Shown: positions 32,780-42,419, counted from the stretch's first letter. The stretch is DNA of 44,666 bases from Meridianimarinicoccus zhengii (GCF_003254465.1 NZ_QDFI01000033.1:1-44666); one strand, 5' to 3'. Notes: generated by a model from the letters alone, not told the origin. Numbers and translations: made by a program.

Positions 32780-35164
32780 TCAGGCGGGATCGGCCGTCCC
32801 GTCGCCGGAGGGAAGATCCGTCGCGGGCGCGCGCGGCGCCAGCGCCTCCGGGTTGCGCAGCCAGATGTCGCGCTGCGCGAACGGGATCTCGATCCCTTCT
32901 TCGGTAAAGCGGCGGGCGACCTCATGGTTCAGGTCGGATTTCACGCCGAGCAGGAAGTTCACGTCACGAATGATCGCGCGGATCTCGAAATCCAGCGAAT
33001 CCGCGCCGAAGCCCGCGAAGATGACTGCAGGCGGCGGCGAGATCATCACCATCGGATGGGCGTTGGCGATCTCGGTCAGGATCTTTTCGACCTTGCGGGT
33101 GTCGGTCCCGTACGACACGCCTACCGTGACGATCACCCGGCCCATGGCGCTGCCGCGCGTCCAGTTGGTGACGACCCCGGACACGAGATCGGCGTTGGGC
33201 ACGATCACGCTGGTACGGTCGAAGGTTTCGATCTTGGTGGCCCGCACCGAGATCGACTTGACGATGCCCATGATCCCGCCGACCTCGATCCAGTCGCCTT
33301 CGGCCACCGGGCGTTCGATCAGCAGGATGATGCCCGACACGAAGTTCTGCACGATGGTCTGAAGGCCGAACCCGATGCCGACCGCAAGCGCGCTGGCGAA
33401 GATGGCGAAGGCCGACAGGTTGATCCCAGCCGTGGTGATCGCGATGATCGCTGCAAGGAAGATGCCGATATATCCAACACCCGATACGATCGCGGTGCGC
33501 GCGCCGATATCCATCTTCGTCTTGGGCAGGATCGTGTTGCGCAAGCCGCCCTGGACCAGCCGCGTGACCATGTAGCCGATCAGGAATATCAGTAGGAAGG
33601 TCAGGAACTCGGTCGGCGAGATCCGCACCTCGCCAAGCTGGAAGCCGCCGCGCAGCGTGCTCCACAACTCGGTCAGGTCCGTGACCCGCGCGCCCCACAT
33701 GAGCGCGAGCGCGGGCAGCGATGCGAGGATCAGCAACACGCCGAACAGGGTCGGGATCAGCCCCTCGGCAGGTTCTTCGTCGGACGCGTCCTTGACGGCG
33801 GCCTGCCGGGACAGCGCCCCGTAGAAATCCCCGAACGCGCGCTGCACCAGTGCCAGGAAACCGAACAGCAGGAACGTGCCCGCGGCGGGATAGATGACCC
33901 GCCCGGCCAGTTCGACATAGCCGGCCAGCCCCACGATGACGGACAGTACCGACGCCAGCATTCCGATCACCGCGAGAACCGTAACCACGGCGTCGGCGAA
34001 GGCGCGTTCGCTCTGGCCCTCTGCATGGCCCACGGACCGGCGGTAGAAACGCGAGATGCGGAACAGCGCATAGGCCGTCAGCAGGCTCAGGATATACCCG
34101 AGATAGGCGATGGTCAGCGCATCGAGTTGCAGGCGCTGGTCCAGAACGGTCAGCCCCTGAAAGAGCGAGAGCGTCAGCACCAGCAGGTAGGACATGCGCC
34201 GTGCCTTGCCGAGATATACCTGTGCAAGCCGAAGCGGGCTTTCGCTGCCCTGTTCGCGCGGGAAAAGCTGGTTGACCAGCCATGTCCCGGCGATCATTGC
34301 GAAGCCGAAGGCGACGACAGCCAGAAGCACGCTCGATCCCGTCGGCCCAAAAATGCCCGTGAGCTGCAGGGCCGCGACAAGCAGGGTCAACCCGATCCAC
34401 GGCAGCGCCAGTTCGGCGATCACGATCACGAGCCGCAACAGCTTGCGTGGGATGGGGGCTTTCACGGCGTTCACCCTGCGGGCGATGCCGGCGGCCCAGG
34501 CCCGGCTGCGGAACACCATAAGCACGCCAAGGATCAGCGACAGCGCGGCGGACGGCAGGTTACCGATGATCTCGGTCCGGGTGTCGGCATTGCCGAGCCG
34601 CGACAGCACCTCCTCGGGCACGCGCAGGACGGTGCGACGGATTTCGTCCAGCGGCTCTTCCCAGTTCAGAGGGTTCACCGGCAGCGGCGAGCGTTCGAGA
34701 ATCTGGCGGGTCTGGCGCGCGCGCAACTGCCCGTCGATCTCGCGCACAAGCGCATCGGCTTCCACGAATGCCTCGGATGCGCGCACGGCGGGGGCGCGCT
34801 GCGCGGCGATTTCGGCCGTCAGGGTGGCGCGTCGTTCGGCCACTTCTTCCGGTTCGGTCTCCCCCTCGGCCGGGGCCGGCCCGAGACTGTCGAGTTGCCG
34901 CTGAAGCCGGTCGATCTGGCCGCGGTTGGCATTCTCGGCGGCCAGGAACCGGTCGCGGTAGTCGGCCACCTGCGCGCGCAGCCGTTCCAGCGTGGCGTCA
35001 TTGGCAAGGTCCTGCGCCAGCACCCGGTCCACCCGGCTGACCATGGACGACCATTCGTCGAACAGCCCGGGTTCGAGCGCCTGCCCCGGCGCCATTGCGG
35101 GCGCGAGCGACAGGCCGAGGATCAGCGCCAGAAGACGCAGGCGGAACAGGCATGAATGAAGCAT
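32780..35164 (-). CDS. Large mechanosensitive channel (DUF3772 / MscS type)
   Basis: A 794-residue inner-membrane protein. A signal peptide (about 1-30) is followed by a periplasmic coiled-coil DUF3772-like region (about 35-190, rich in Glu/Arg/Gln/Ala). About ten membrane helices come next, then the MscS pore and beta domain. The pore helix is ASALAVGIGFGLQTIVQNFVSGI, followed by RPVAEGDWIEVGGIMGIVKSISVRAT and IVPNADLVSGVVTNW. It should open under hypo-osmotic stress. It starts six bases after cysK and is probably co-transcribed with it. Confidence 0.9.
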   Translation of the reverse strand: MLHSCLFRLRLLALILGLSLAPAMAPGQALEPGLFDEWSSMVSRVDRVLAQDLANDATLERLRAQVADYRDRFLAAENANRGQIDRLQRQLDSLGPAPAEGETEPEEVAERRATLTAEIAAQRAPAVRASEAFVEADALVREIDGQLRARQTRQILERSPLPVNPLNWEEPLDEIRRTVLRVPEEVLSRLGNADTRTEIIGNLPSAALSLILGVLMVFRSRAWAAGIARRVNAVKAPIPRKLLRLVIVIAELALPWIGLTLLVAALQLTGIFGPTGSSVLLAVVAFGFAMIAGTWLVNQLFPREQGSESPLRLAQVYLGKARRMSYLLVLTLSLFQGLTVLDQRLQLDALTIAYLGYILSLLTAYALFRISRFYRRSVGHAEGQSERAFADAVVTVLAVIGMLASVLSVIVGLAGYVELAGRVIYPAAGTFLLFGFLALVQRAFGDFYGALSRQAAVKDASDEEPAEGLIPTLFGVLLILASLPALALMWGARVTDLTELWSTLRGGFQLGEVRISPTEFLTFLLIFLIGYMVTRLVQGGLRNTILPKTKMDIGARTAIVSGVGYIGIFLAAIIAITTAGINLSAFAIFASALAVGIGFGLQTIVQNFVSGIILLIERPVAEGDWIEVGGIMGIVKSISVRATKIETFDRTSVIVPNADLVSGVVTNWTRGSAMGRVIVTVGVSYGTDTRKVEKILTEIANAHPMVMISPPPAVIFAGFGADSLDFEIRAIIRDVNFLLGVKSDLNHEVARRFTEEGIEIPFAQRDIWLRNPEALAPRAPATDLPSGDGTADPA

Positions 35165-35170
35165 GATGGA

Positions 35171-36202
35171 TCAGTCTTCGAAAACGGTGGGAATATCGGG
35201 CGCAGCCCGGTCGAGCCAGTGCGGCACGGGAAGCCCCTTTTCGCGCAGGAAAGCCGGATTGTAGAGCTTGGATTGATAGCGTGTGCCGTAATCACACAGG
35301 ATCGTGACGATCGTGTGCCCCGGCCCCATCTCGCGCGCCATGCGCACAGCGCCGGCGATGTTCACCCCCGTCGATCCGCCCATGCACAGACCTTCCTGCG
35401 ACAGCAGGTCGAACACGATGGGCAGCGCCTCGGCGTCGGGCACGCGATACGCCATGTCCGGGGTGAAGCCTTCGAGGTTCGCCGTGATCCGGCCCTGCCC
35501 GATGCCTTCGGTGATGGACGTGCCTTCGGATTTCAGCTCGCCTTCGGTGTAGAAACTGTAGAGCGCGGCCCCCTCGGGGTCCGCAAGGCCGATCTTCACG
35601 CCCTTCGGTTGCAGTGCCGCCGCGACCCCGGCGATGGTGCCACCCGATCCCACAGCGCAGACGAAGCCGTCCACCTTGCCGCCGGTCTGGTCCCAGATCT
35701 CCGGCCCGGTGGTTTCCACATGGGCCTGTCGGTTGGCCGTGTTGTCGAACTGGTTGGCCCAGATCGCGCCGTGCTCGGCGGTTTTCGCCAGCGTCTCGGC
35801 CAGCCGCCCGGAATAGCGCACGTAGTTGTTGGGGTTGCGATACGGCGCCGCGGGCACCTGCACGAGATCCGCACCCGCCAGCCGGATCATGTCCTTCTTT
35901 TCCTGGCTCTGGGTTTCCGGGATCACGATCACCGTCTTGAACCCCATGGACGCGCCCACGAGCGCAAGCCCGATGCCCGTGTTGCCCGCCGTGCCTTCGA
36001 CGATGGTGCCGCCCGGTTCGAGCGCCCCGCGCGCCACCGCGTCCCGGATGATGTAGAGCGCCGCCCGATCCTTGACCGACTGGCCGGGATTCATGAATTC
36101 CGCCTTGCCGAGGATCTCGCAGCCCGTCGCGTCGCTCAGACGGTTGAGCCGGATCAGCGGCGTGTTCCCGACGGCCGCGGCAAGATCGGCATGGATGGTC
36201 AT
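35171..36202 (-). CDS. cysK: Cysteine synthase A (O-acetylserine sulfhydrylase)
   Basis: A 343-residue PLP enzyme that makes cysteine from O-acetylserine and sulfide. The PLP lysine is Lys44 in NPGQSVKDRAA and the substrate loop is EGTAGNTGIG (69-78). The phosphate-binding loop is VGSGGTIAG, and LCDYGTRYQSKLY lies near the C-terminus. GGAGGA precedes the ATG. It uses the sulfide made by the operon at 3.5-9 kb but sits in a separate unit with the NUDIX gene, an order remembered from the Rhodobacter sphaeroides trgAB-cysK tellurite-resistance locus. Confidence 0.94.
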   Translation of the reverse strand: MTIHADLAAAVGNTPLIRLNRLSDATGCEILGKAEFMNPGQSVKDRAALYIIRDAVARGALEPGGTIVEGTAGNTGIGLALVGASMGFKTVIVIPETQSQEKKDMIRLAGADLVQVPAAPYRNPNNYVRYSGRLAETLAKTAEHGAIWANQFDNTANRQAHVETTGPEIWDQTGGKVDGFVCAVGSGGTIAGVAAALQPKGVKIGLADPEGAALYSFYTEGELKSEGTSITEGIGQGRITANLEGFTPDMAYRVPDAEALPIVFDLLSQEGLCMGGSTGVNIAGAVRMAREMGPGHTIVTILCDYGTRYQSKLYNPAFLREKGLPVPHWLDRAAPDIPTVFED

Positions 36203-36255
36203 GGGCGGGTCCTCCGGTGGGTATTGCGCTTCTCTAGGCAGGCGCGGCGCGGGTT

Positions 36256-37326
36256 TCAACCGGACTGACGCAGGCGATCCGCGTTCAACGCCAGCCAGAA
36301 GGCCGTCAGGTGCAGCGGCCCGACCGGCGCCTGCCCGTCCGCGATCAGATCCATCAGCCGCGCGCGGGGCATGACATGGCCGCGGATATCCTCGGCCTCG
36401 GACGCCAGCCCGCCCTGCCCTGCGGCACCGTCGGGCAGATCGGCGATGCCGACATAACTGACGAGATACTCCGAGAACGCGCCCGTGGTCGGGTAGTATT
36501 CGCCGACCTTGTGCAGCGCGGTCAAGGTCAGCCCCGCCTCTTCGACGGTTTCCCGCCGGGCGGCGTCCGCGGGCGTCTCGCCGGGGTCGATCCGGCCCGC
36601 CACCGGTTCGATCAGCCATGGCTGCGGGTCGGCCCGCGCGAGAGGTGCGGCGCGCATCTGTTCGATCACGAGCACGCGGTCGCGCACCGGATCCCAGGGC
36701 AGCACGGTCACCGCATCGGTCCCGACAAAGACGGCACGTTCCAGCGGCCCGCTGTCGGTGCCATCAAACCGGTCATGGCTGTAGATCATGTCCTCGACCG
36801 TGAAGAACTTGGCATAGGGCCGGTCCACTGCGGACAGGCGTACATGCCGCGCGTCGAGCCCCGACAGCGATCGACGTGCCGTGCCCTGACCGCGCACGCG
36901 CGACGCGGCGCGCGACCAGATCATCGGCAGGCGTGCGCGCACCGTCGCGCTGTCCTGCCGTCCCATGACGGACATGATCTCGGGCACTGCTTCGCGCCAG
37001 ATCGCCCGCCACGTGTCGTCGAGCGGCCCGTCGAACACACGTCCGGCTAGCGGCCCGGCCGGCGCCGCGCACACCTGCACCGGGCCAGGTTCGCCAACGG
37101 CGCGGGCCGTGCCCGGCCGGGGTTGCGCATCGTGCACCGCAAGCCAGAACAACAACCGGTCCCGCGCCGCCGACGGGGCCGTGGGGATGGTCACCAGCAG
37201 CCCCGAGCGGTCGCCCGCGACACGGGTTCCCGCCCCGCTCGCATGGTCGACGGGCGCGCCACAGACCTGCGCCACAAGGTCGGCGTCGTCAAAGGGCGGC
37301 ATCACGAAAAAACTGGTGTCGCTCAT
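36256..37326 (-). CDS. NUDIX hydrolase, TrgB-like
   Basis: A 356-residue protein whose C-terminal half (about 190-350) is an ADP-ribose-pyrophosphatase-type NUDIX domain. The complete box GRIDPGETPADAARRETVEEAGL-type signature runs from Gly244 to Leu266 with Glu250, Arg258, Glu259, Glu262 and Glu263. The N-terminal 165 residues (FFVMPPFDDADLVAQVCG and onward) look like a diverged gamma-glutamylcyclotransferase-like region, but I am not sure. The position directly upstream of cysK matches trgB of Rhodobacter sphaeroides, linked to tellurite resistance. ATG 37326 follows GGAG. Hydrolysis of ADP-ribose or a related nucleotide is the likely reaction. Confidence 0.8.
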   Translation of the reverse strand: MSDTSFFVMPPFDDADLVAQVCGAPVDHASGAGTRVAGDRSGLLVTIPTAPSAARDRLLFWLAVHDAQPRPGTARAVGEPGPVQVCAAPAGPLAGRVFDGPLDDTWRAIWREAVPEIMSVMGRQDSATVRARLPMIWSRAASRVRGQGTARRSLSGLDARHVRLSAVDRPYAKFFTVEDMIYSHDRFDGTDSGPLERAVFVGTDAVTVLPWDPVRDRVLVIEQMRAAPLARADPQPWLIEPVAGRIDPGETPADAARRETVEEAGLTLTALHKVGEYYPTTGAFSEYLVSYVGIADLPDGAAGQGGLASEAEDIRGHVMPRARLMDLIADGQAPVGPLHLTAFWLALNADRLRQSG

Positions 37327-37401
37327 GGTCACTCCGGGTCGCGGTCGCGCGCACCCTGTCAGACCGCGCGCAGGCAGGCCAGCGCGAACGGCCCCTTCGC
37401 C

Positions 37402-38613
37402 TCACGCGGGGGCGCGCACCGTGATCTGCGTGACATCGCAGACGCCCGTCCGGAAGGCCGCCGCGCAGGAAGTCAGATAGTAATCCCACATGCGGCGGAA
37501 CCGGTCGTCGAAGCCCATCGCCGCGATCTCGTCCCAGCGTGCGTTGAAACTCTCGGCCCAGCGGCGCAGGGTCTGGCTGTAGCTGTCGCCGAATTCGAAC
37601 GACCCCTCGACCCGCAGGCCCGCTTTCTCGATCTCGCGCCGCAAGACGCCGGGACCTGGCAGGATGCCGCCCGGAAAGATGTATTTCTGGATGAAATCGA
37701 CCTGCTTGCGATATGATTCGAAACGGGAATCCTCGACAAGGATCACCTGGAGCGTCGCCGCCCGCCCCGGTTTCAGCCGCGCGCGCAGGCTGTCGAAGTA
37801 GACCGGCCAGTATTTCTCGCCCACCGCTTCGAACATCTCGATCGACGCGATCCCGTCATAGACGCCCCGCTCGTCCCGGTAGTCCTGCATCTTGATCGTG
37901 ACCCGGTCCGACAGCCCCGCCGCCTGCATCCGTGCCTGCGCGTAATCGTGCTGCTCGCGGCTGATGGTCAGTCCCGTCACCTGAAGGCCCCGTTCGCGCG
38001 CGGCGTATTCGGCGAACCCGCCCCAGCCGCAGCCGATCTCCAGCACGTGATCGCCGGGGCGTGCGCCCATCCTGTCCACCATGCCCGCGTATTTCGATGT
38101 CTGGGCAGCCTCCAGGCTTTCCTGGCCCGTGTCGAAGATGGCCGAGGAATAGGTCATCGTGTCGTCCAGCCACAGCCGGTAGAAATCGTTGCCGAGATCG
38201 TAGTGGTGCGCGATGTTCCGCCGCGCCTGCTTCTTGCTGTTCGACTGCAACCAGAACCGGATGCGTTCGAAGGCGCGCACCAGCCCCAGACCGGGGAACC
38301 CGTCGAGCATCGCGTCGTTGCGGTCGTGGATCAGGTCCATGAACGCCTGAAGGTCCGGCGTGGACCACCAGCCATCCATGTAGGCTTCGGAAAACCCCAG
38401 ATCGCCGTCGCGCAAGAGCCGTGCGAAAAGATCGGCGTTGCGCACGGTCAGGGCGGCGACCGGCCCCGGTTCGGGTCCTTCGGCCCGGAACATGCGCCCG
38501 TCGGGCAGCGTCACGTCCAGACGGCCATGCCGGATCTGCGCGGCCTGCCCGAACACGGCGGCGAAGTATCGGGGCAGGCCGGTCTGGCCGTCGGTCGTCG
38601 TCAGGATGTTCAT
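37402..38613 (-). CDS. cfa: Cyclopropane-fatty-acyl-phospholipid synthase family protein
   Basis: A 403-residue SAM-dependent methyltransferase acting on unsaturated phospholipid acyl chains. AHHYDLGNDFYRLWLD (135-150) is the family signature near the active site. The SAM motif is LEIGCGWGGF (191-200), followed by TISREQHDYAQ and YDGIASIEMFEAVGEKYWP. QKYIFPGGILP near 300 is also conserved. The length is normal. It lies just after the NUDIX gene start on the same strand but with its own upstream gap. Alpha-proteobacteria often carry two such genes, so cfa-like is the safe reading. Confidence 0.9.
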   Translation of the reverse strand: MNILTTTDGQTGLPRYFAAVFGQAAQIRHGRLDVTLPDGRMFRAEGPEPGPVAALTVRNADLFARLLRDGDLGFSEAYMDGWWSTPDLQAFMDLIHDRNDAMLDGFPGLGLVRAFERIRFWLQSNSKKQARRNIAHHYDLGNDFYRLWLDDTMTYSSAIFDTGQESLEAAQTSKYAGMVDRMGARPGDHVLEIGCGWGGFAEYAARERGLQVTGLTISREQHDYAQARMQAAGLSDRVTIKMQDYRDERGVYDGIASIEMFEAVGEKYWPVYFDSLRARLKPGRAATLQVILVEDSRFESYRKQVDFIQKYIFPGGILPGPGVLRREIEKAGLRVEGSFEFGDSYSQTLRRWAESFNARWDEIAAMGFDDRFRRMWDYYLTSCAAAFRTGVCDVTQITVRAPA

Positions 38614-38680
38614 CTGCGCTATTTGCCTGTCTTGGGTCGGTCCTGCATGTCACGCAGCCCGGCCGGATTTGGTTTCATAT

Positions 38681-40102
38681 TCAAAAAGTACGGGCCGCGT
38701 AGGCGTCAAGGGCGCGCGTGCGCCCGTGCTCGGGCGTCACGACCGGATCGGGATAGGGTGCACCGGGCTCGAGCCCCCAGCTTCGCGGCACGGCGTCGAA
38801 ATAGGACAGCGCCAACGGGTCGGGGTTGCGCTTGCCCTCGGCGATCCAGCGGTCGGCATAGGCGCGGTTGCGGTCGAACTTGTCAAGCTGCGTGACCGGG
38901 TTGAACACTCGGAAATAGGGGGCCGCGTCCGCGCCGCTGCCGGCGACCCATTGCCAACCCATCGCGTTCGACGCCGGGTCCCAGTCGCGCAGGGTATCGG
39001 CGAACCATGCCTGCCCGATGCGCCAGTGGGTCATCAGGTGCTTGCACAGGTAGGATCCGACGATCATCCGTCCCCGGTTGTGCATGCAACCGGTCACGTA
39101 CAGTTCGCGCATCGCGGCGTCCACGAAACGGATACCGGTGCGCCCCTGTCGCCATGCCGTGACATGCGGGTGGTCGGCGTCTTCGTTCCACGGAAACGCG
39201 TCCCAGTCGGGTTTCCAGTTGCTGTCCGTGATATGCGGCGTGTGCCATGCAAGGTGATGGGCGAATTCGCGCCACACCAGTTCCTTCAGGAAGGTCTCCG
39301 CCCCGGGCTTGCCCTGCCGCATCGCTTCCAGCCCCGCATGCCAGCAGGTGCGCGCGCTGATTTCGCCCAGCGTCAGGTTTTCGCCCAGCCCGGAGGTGCC
39401 GGTTACGGCGGGCAGGTCGCGGTCCGTGTCATATGCCGCGACGCGGTGGGCCATGAACGCGCCCAGCCGCCCTTGAGCCGCGGCTTCGCCCACGGTAAGA
39501 TGCGAGCGCACGACATCGGCCCCACGTTTCATGGGCGCCGAAAGATCCCAGTCCTCCAGCCGGTCGGACACGGGCCAGGCATCCGGCGCGGGGATACGCG
39601 ACGGCGCTGTCAGCGGGGCATCGATCTCGGAATCTTTCACCGCTTTCCAGTAGGGCGTGTAGACCCGGTAGAAGCCCCCGGTCTTCGTCTCGACGGCCCA
39701 GGGATCGAATAGAAGGTGGCCGCGGATGCGCGTGACCTCGATGTTCTCGGCGGTCAGCGCGTCATGCACCGCGCGGTCGCGGGCACGGGCATCTGGATCG
39801 GCAAGGTAGCCGAAGACGACCCGACGGGCACCGGTTTCCGCCACCAGTGCGCGCAAGGTCTCTGCCGCCTTGCCCCGGCGCAGGATCAGGCGGCTGCCAC
39901 GATCCGCAAGCGCATCGGTCAGCGCGCCCGCGCCCAGCCCCATGCGCCACCGCGGCAGCGCGCCGTAGCCGTCATGCAGCTCGTCCAACAGGAACACGGG
40001 TATGACCGGCCCACCGGACGCGACCGCTGCGTCCAGCGCGGGGTTGTCCGACAGGCGCATGTCGCGCCGCACCCACCAGATCACCGGGGCCTTATCGCCC
40101 AT
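38681..40102 (-). CDS. phrB: Deoxyribodipyrimidine photolyase
   Basis: A 473-residue flavoprotein that repairs cyclobutane pyrimidine dimers using blue light. The N-terminal antenna domain starts VIWWVRRDMRLSDNPALDAAV. The C-terminal FAD domain contains TGIRFVDAAMRELYVTGCMHNRGRMIVGSYLCKHL, WRIGQAWFADTLRDWDPASNAMGWQWVAGSGADAAPYFR and FNPVTQLDKFD, including the conserved tryptophans of the electron-transfer chain. It belongs to the class I CPD group. It lies 67 bases upstream of cfa on the same strand. Confidence 0.94.
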   Translation of the reverse strand: MGDKAPVIWWVRRDMRLSDNPALDAAVASGGPVIPVFLLDELHDGYGALPRWRMGLGAGALTDALADRGSRLILRRGKAAETLRALVAETGARRVVFGYLADPDARARDRAVHDALTAENIEVTRIRGHLLFDPWAVETKTGGFYRVYTPYWKAVKDSEIDAPLTAPSRIPAPDAWPVSDRLEDWDLSAPMKRGADVVRSHLTVGEAAAQGRLGAFMAHRVAAYDTDRDLPAVTGTSGLGENLTLGEISARTCWHAGLEAMRQGKPGAETFLKELVWREFAHHLAWHTPHITDSNWKPDWDAFPWNEDADHPHVTAWRQGRTGIRFVDAAMRELYVTGCMHNRGRMIVGSYLCKHLMTHWRIGQAWFADTLRDWDPASNAMGWQWVAGSGADAAPYFRVFNPVTQLDKFDRNRAYADRWIAEGKRNPDPLALSYFDAVPRSWGLEPGAPYPDPVVTPEHGRTRALDAYAARTF

Positions 40103-40189
40103 GCCGTCCCTGCCCTGCCCGTTCGTTCATCTTCATGGCCGGGACATAGCCCGCGCGCCCCCCGGTCAAGGCGACGGCCCGTACCGGCC

Positions 40190-41179
40190 TCAAGCGCGCA
40201 GGTCCACCACGACCCGGCCCCGCACCTGCCCCTTGAGGATCTCGGCGCCCAGCCGTGGCAGATCCTCCAGCTTCGCGGGAACGATCATTGCCTCCAGCTT
40301 GTCCAGCGGCAGATCGTTCGCCAGTCGCGCCCAAGCCCGTTCACGCTGCGGCAGCGGGCGCATCACGCTGTCGATCCCCAGCAGGTTCACGCCGCGCAGC
40401 AGGAAGGGGATCACGGTCGCGGGCAGCGACGATCCGCCAGCAAGACCGACCGCCGCTACGGAGCCATCGTATTTCATCTGGCCGAGGACACGCGCCAGCA
40501 TCGGCCCGCCCACGGCATCGATGCACCCGGCCCATGTTTCGGATTCGAGCGGGCGCTTGACCGTTTCCGCCAGTTCGGCACGCGGCACGATCTGGCTGGC
40601 GCCGAGATCGCGCAAGTAACCCTCCTGTTCGGGCCGGCCTGTGACGGCGGCGACCTCGTAACCCAGTTTCGACAGGATCGCGGTCGCCACCGACCCGACG
40701 CCGCCCGCAGCCCCGGTGACCAGCACCGGGCCCTGCCCCGGTTGCAGCCCGTGATCCTCCAGCGCCAGAACGGCCAGCATCGCGGTATAGCCCGCGGTCC
40801 CGATCGCCATGGCCGCGCGCGTGTCGATCGCGTCGGGCAGATGCACCAGCATTCCGCCATCGACGCGCGCCTTTTCGGAATAGCCGCCCCAGCGCGCCTC
40901 GCCCACGCGCCAGCCGTTCAGCACCACGCGATCACCCACCGCGATGCGCGGATCGTCCGATGCGGCCACGGTGCCCGCGAAATCGATCCCCGGCACGTGC
41001 GGCCAGTTCCGCACAAGCCCGCCGCCCAAACCAAGGCAAAGCCCGTCCTTGTAGTTCAGCGTCGAATACTCGACCGCGACGGTCACGTTGCCGTCGGGCA
41101 AGCGGTCTTCGCTCACCTGCTGCACCGTCGCTTTCGTGTTGCCGTCGGGGTCCTTGTCCACGACCAGTGCACGGAACAT
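40190..41179 (-). CDS. acuI: Acryloyl-CoA reductase (NADPH)
   Basis: A 329-residue zinc-free medium-chain dehydrogenase/reductase. It reduces acryloyl-CoA to propionyl-CoA, a step in 3-hydroxypropionate and DMSP-derived acrylate metabolism. The sequence follows the AcuI pattern closely: MFRALVVDKDPDGNTKATVQ, VAVEYSTLNYKDGLCLGLGGGLVRNWPHVPGIDFAGTV, VTGAAGGVGSVA, KRPLESETWAGCIDAVGGPMLARVLGQMKY and RGVNLLGIDSVM. No acuR regulator or DMSP lyase lies next to it, unlike in several roseobacters. It faces the solute-binding protein gene. Confidence 0.9.
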   Translation of the reverse strand: MFRALVVDKDPDGNTKATVQQVSEDRLPDGNVTVAVEYSTLNYKDGLCLGLGGGLVRNWPHVPGIDFAGTVAASDDPRIAVGDRVVLNGWRVGEARWGGYSEKARVDGGMLVHLPDAIDTRAAMAIGTAGYTAMLAVLALEDHGLQPGQGPVLVTGAAGGVGSVATAILSKLGYEVAAVTGRPEQEGYLRDLGASQIVPRAELAETVKRPLESETWAGCIDAVGGPMLARVLGQMKYDGSVAAVGLAGGSSLPATVIPFLLRGVNLLGIDSVMRPLPQRERAWARLANDLPLDKLEAMIVPAKLEDLPRLGAEILKGQVRGRVVVDLRA

Positions 41180-41310
41180 GCGCGCCTCCCTTTTTCCTTG
41201 CGGTATCCGATCCCTGCCCGCGTGGCGGGCGGCGTCCCTCCTGCTTGGCGGATTCCGCCGCGCTTGGGAACCCCGCAGGCCTGAGGCTGCTGCGCGCCCC
41301 CGCAGAATTC

Positions 41311-41339
41311 TTGATGCCCGCCGCGTCCGCGCCTAGCGT
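41311..41339 (+). promoter_or_regulatory. Candidate promoter for the solute-binding protein gene
   Basis: TTGATG (41311-41316), 17 bases, TAGCGT (41334-41339), 24 bases before the ATG. Good spacing and a fair match to the sigma-70 hexamers, in the gap divergent from acuI. Confidence 0.4.
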
Positions 41340-41363
41340 GCGTGCAACATGAAGGAGGACATC

Positions 41364-42419
41364 ATGACCCGAATTGCCCGACTCTGCGGCCGCACGGCCC
41401 TGGGCGCGGCGCTGGCCGCCGCACCCGCGTTCGCCGCCGATCCCGATCTTCTGATCCTCGACTGGTCGGGATACGAGGAAGACCCGTATTGGGCGCAATA
41501 CGCCGAACACCACGGCACCAGCCCTACCTACAGCTTCTTCGGCGACGAGTCCGAGGCGTTCCAGAAGCTGCGCTCAGGCTTCCGCGCGGACGTGGCCCAT
41601 CCCTGCCCGCAATCCGTGGCCAAGTGGCGCGCCGCCGGGCTGATCGAACCGTGGGACATTGACCGCATCCCCAGCTACGCGAACGTGGCCGAAGCCTATC
41701 GTACCGACCCGGTCTTCACGGCCGATGGCGACGTGTGGTTCATTCCCGCCGATCTCGGCGCGACCGCCATCGCGTGGAATACGGCCGAGGTCGATCCGGC
41801 GGCGGTGGACAGCTTGCAGGTCTTCACCGATCCGGCCTTCGCCGGGCGCATTTCGCTGCCAGACAATGCCGATGACGCCTTTGCGCTTGGGCTGCTCGCC
41901 ACCGGTGTCACCGACTGGACGACCATGACCGAGGCCGACCTGGACGCGGCCGCCGAATGGCTGCGGCAGGTGCATCCGAACGTGCGGACCTACTGGACGG
42001 ATGGCGCGGAACTGGCGCAGCTGATGGCGACGGGCGAGGTGCTGATCGCGTGGTCCTGGAACGAGACCCCCGTGCAGTTGTCCGCCGACGGCCATCCGAT
42101 CGCGTTCCAGAGGGATGCCGCCGAGGGATCGTCGATGTGGTTCTGTGGCTACGTGAACCTTGTGGATGGGCCGGGATCCGAGGACAAGGCGCATGACTTC
42201 ATGGAAAGCTTCCTGCAGCCCGAAGTCGCCGAATACATCGTTAACGAATGGGGTTATGGTCACGGAAACGCCGCCGCGATGAACGCGATCCCGGCCGACA
42301 CGCTGGACGCGGTGGGGCTTGGCACGACCACCACACCCGTGTTGCAACAGGTTCCCATGGATATCCGGATGCGTGAACGGATGATTGCCGTGTTCGAGCG
42401 GATCAAGACCGGTTTCTGA
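41364..42419 (+). CDS. Extracellular solute-binding protein, polyamine (PotD/PotF) type
   Basis: A 351-residue periplasmic protein. The Sec signal peptide is MTRIARLCGRTALGAALAAA with cleavage near AFA-ADP. LLILDWSGYEEDPYWAQYAEHHG and the later PADLGATAIAWNT, WSWNETPVQLSADG and EYIVNEWGYGHGNAAAMN fit the spermidine/putrescine-binding family. ATG 41364 follows AAGGAGG by five bases; an in-frame ATG at 41349 is inside that ribosome site and so unlikely. No permease or ATPase gene follows, so it is an orphan binding protein that must use a transporter encoded elsewhere. Confidence 0.87.
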   Translation: MTRIARLCGRTALGAALAAAPAFAADPDLLILDWSGYEEDPYWAQYAEHHGTSPTYSFFGDESEAFQKLRSGFRADVAHPCPQSVAKWRAAGLIEPWDIDRIPSYANVAEAYRTDPVFTADGDVWFIPADLGATAIAWNTAEVDPAAVDSLQVFTDPAFAGRISLPDNADDAFALGLLATGVTDWTTMTEADLDAAAEWLRQVHPNVRTYWTDGAELAQLMATGEVLIAWSWNETPVQLSADGHPIAFQRDAAEGSSMWFCGYVNLVDGPGSEDKAHDFMESFLQPEVAEYIVNEWGYGHGNAAAMNAIPADTLDAVGLGTTTTPVLQQVPMDIRMRERMIAVFERIKTGF

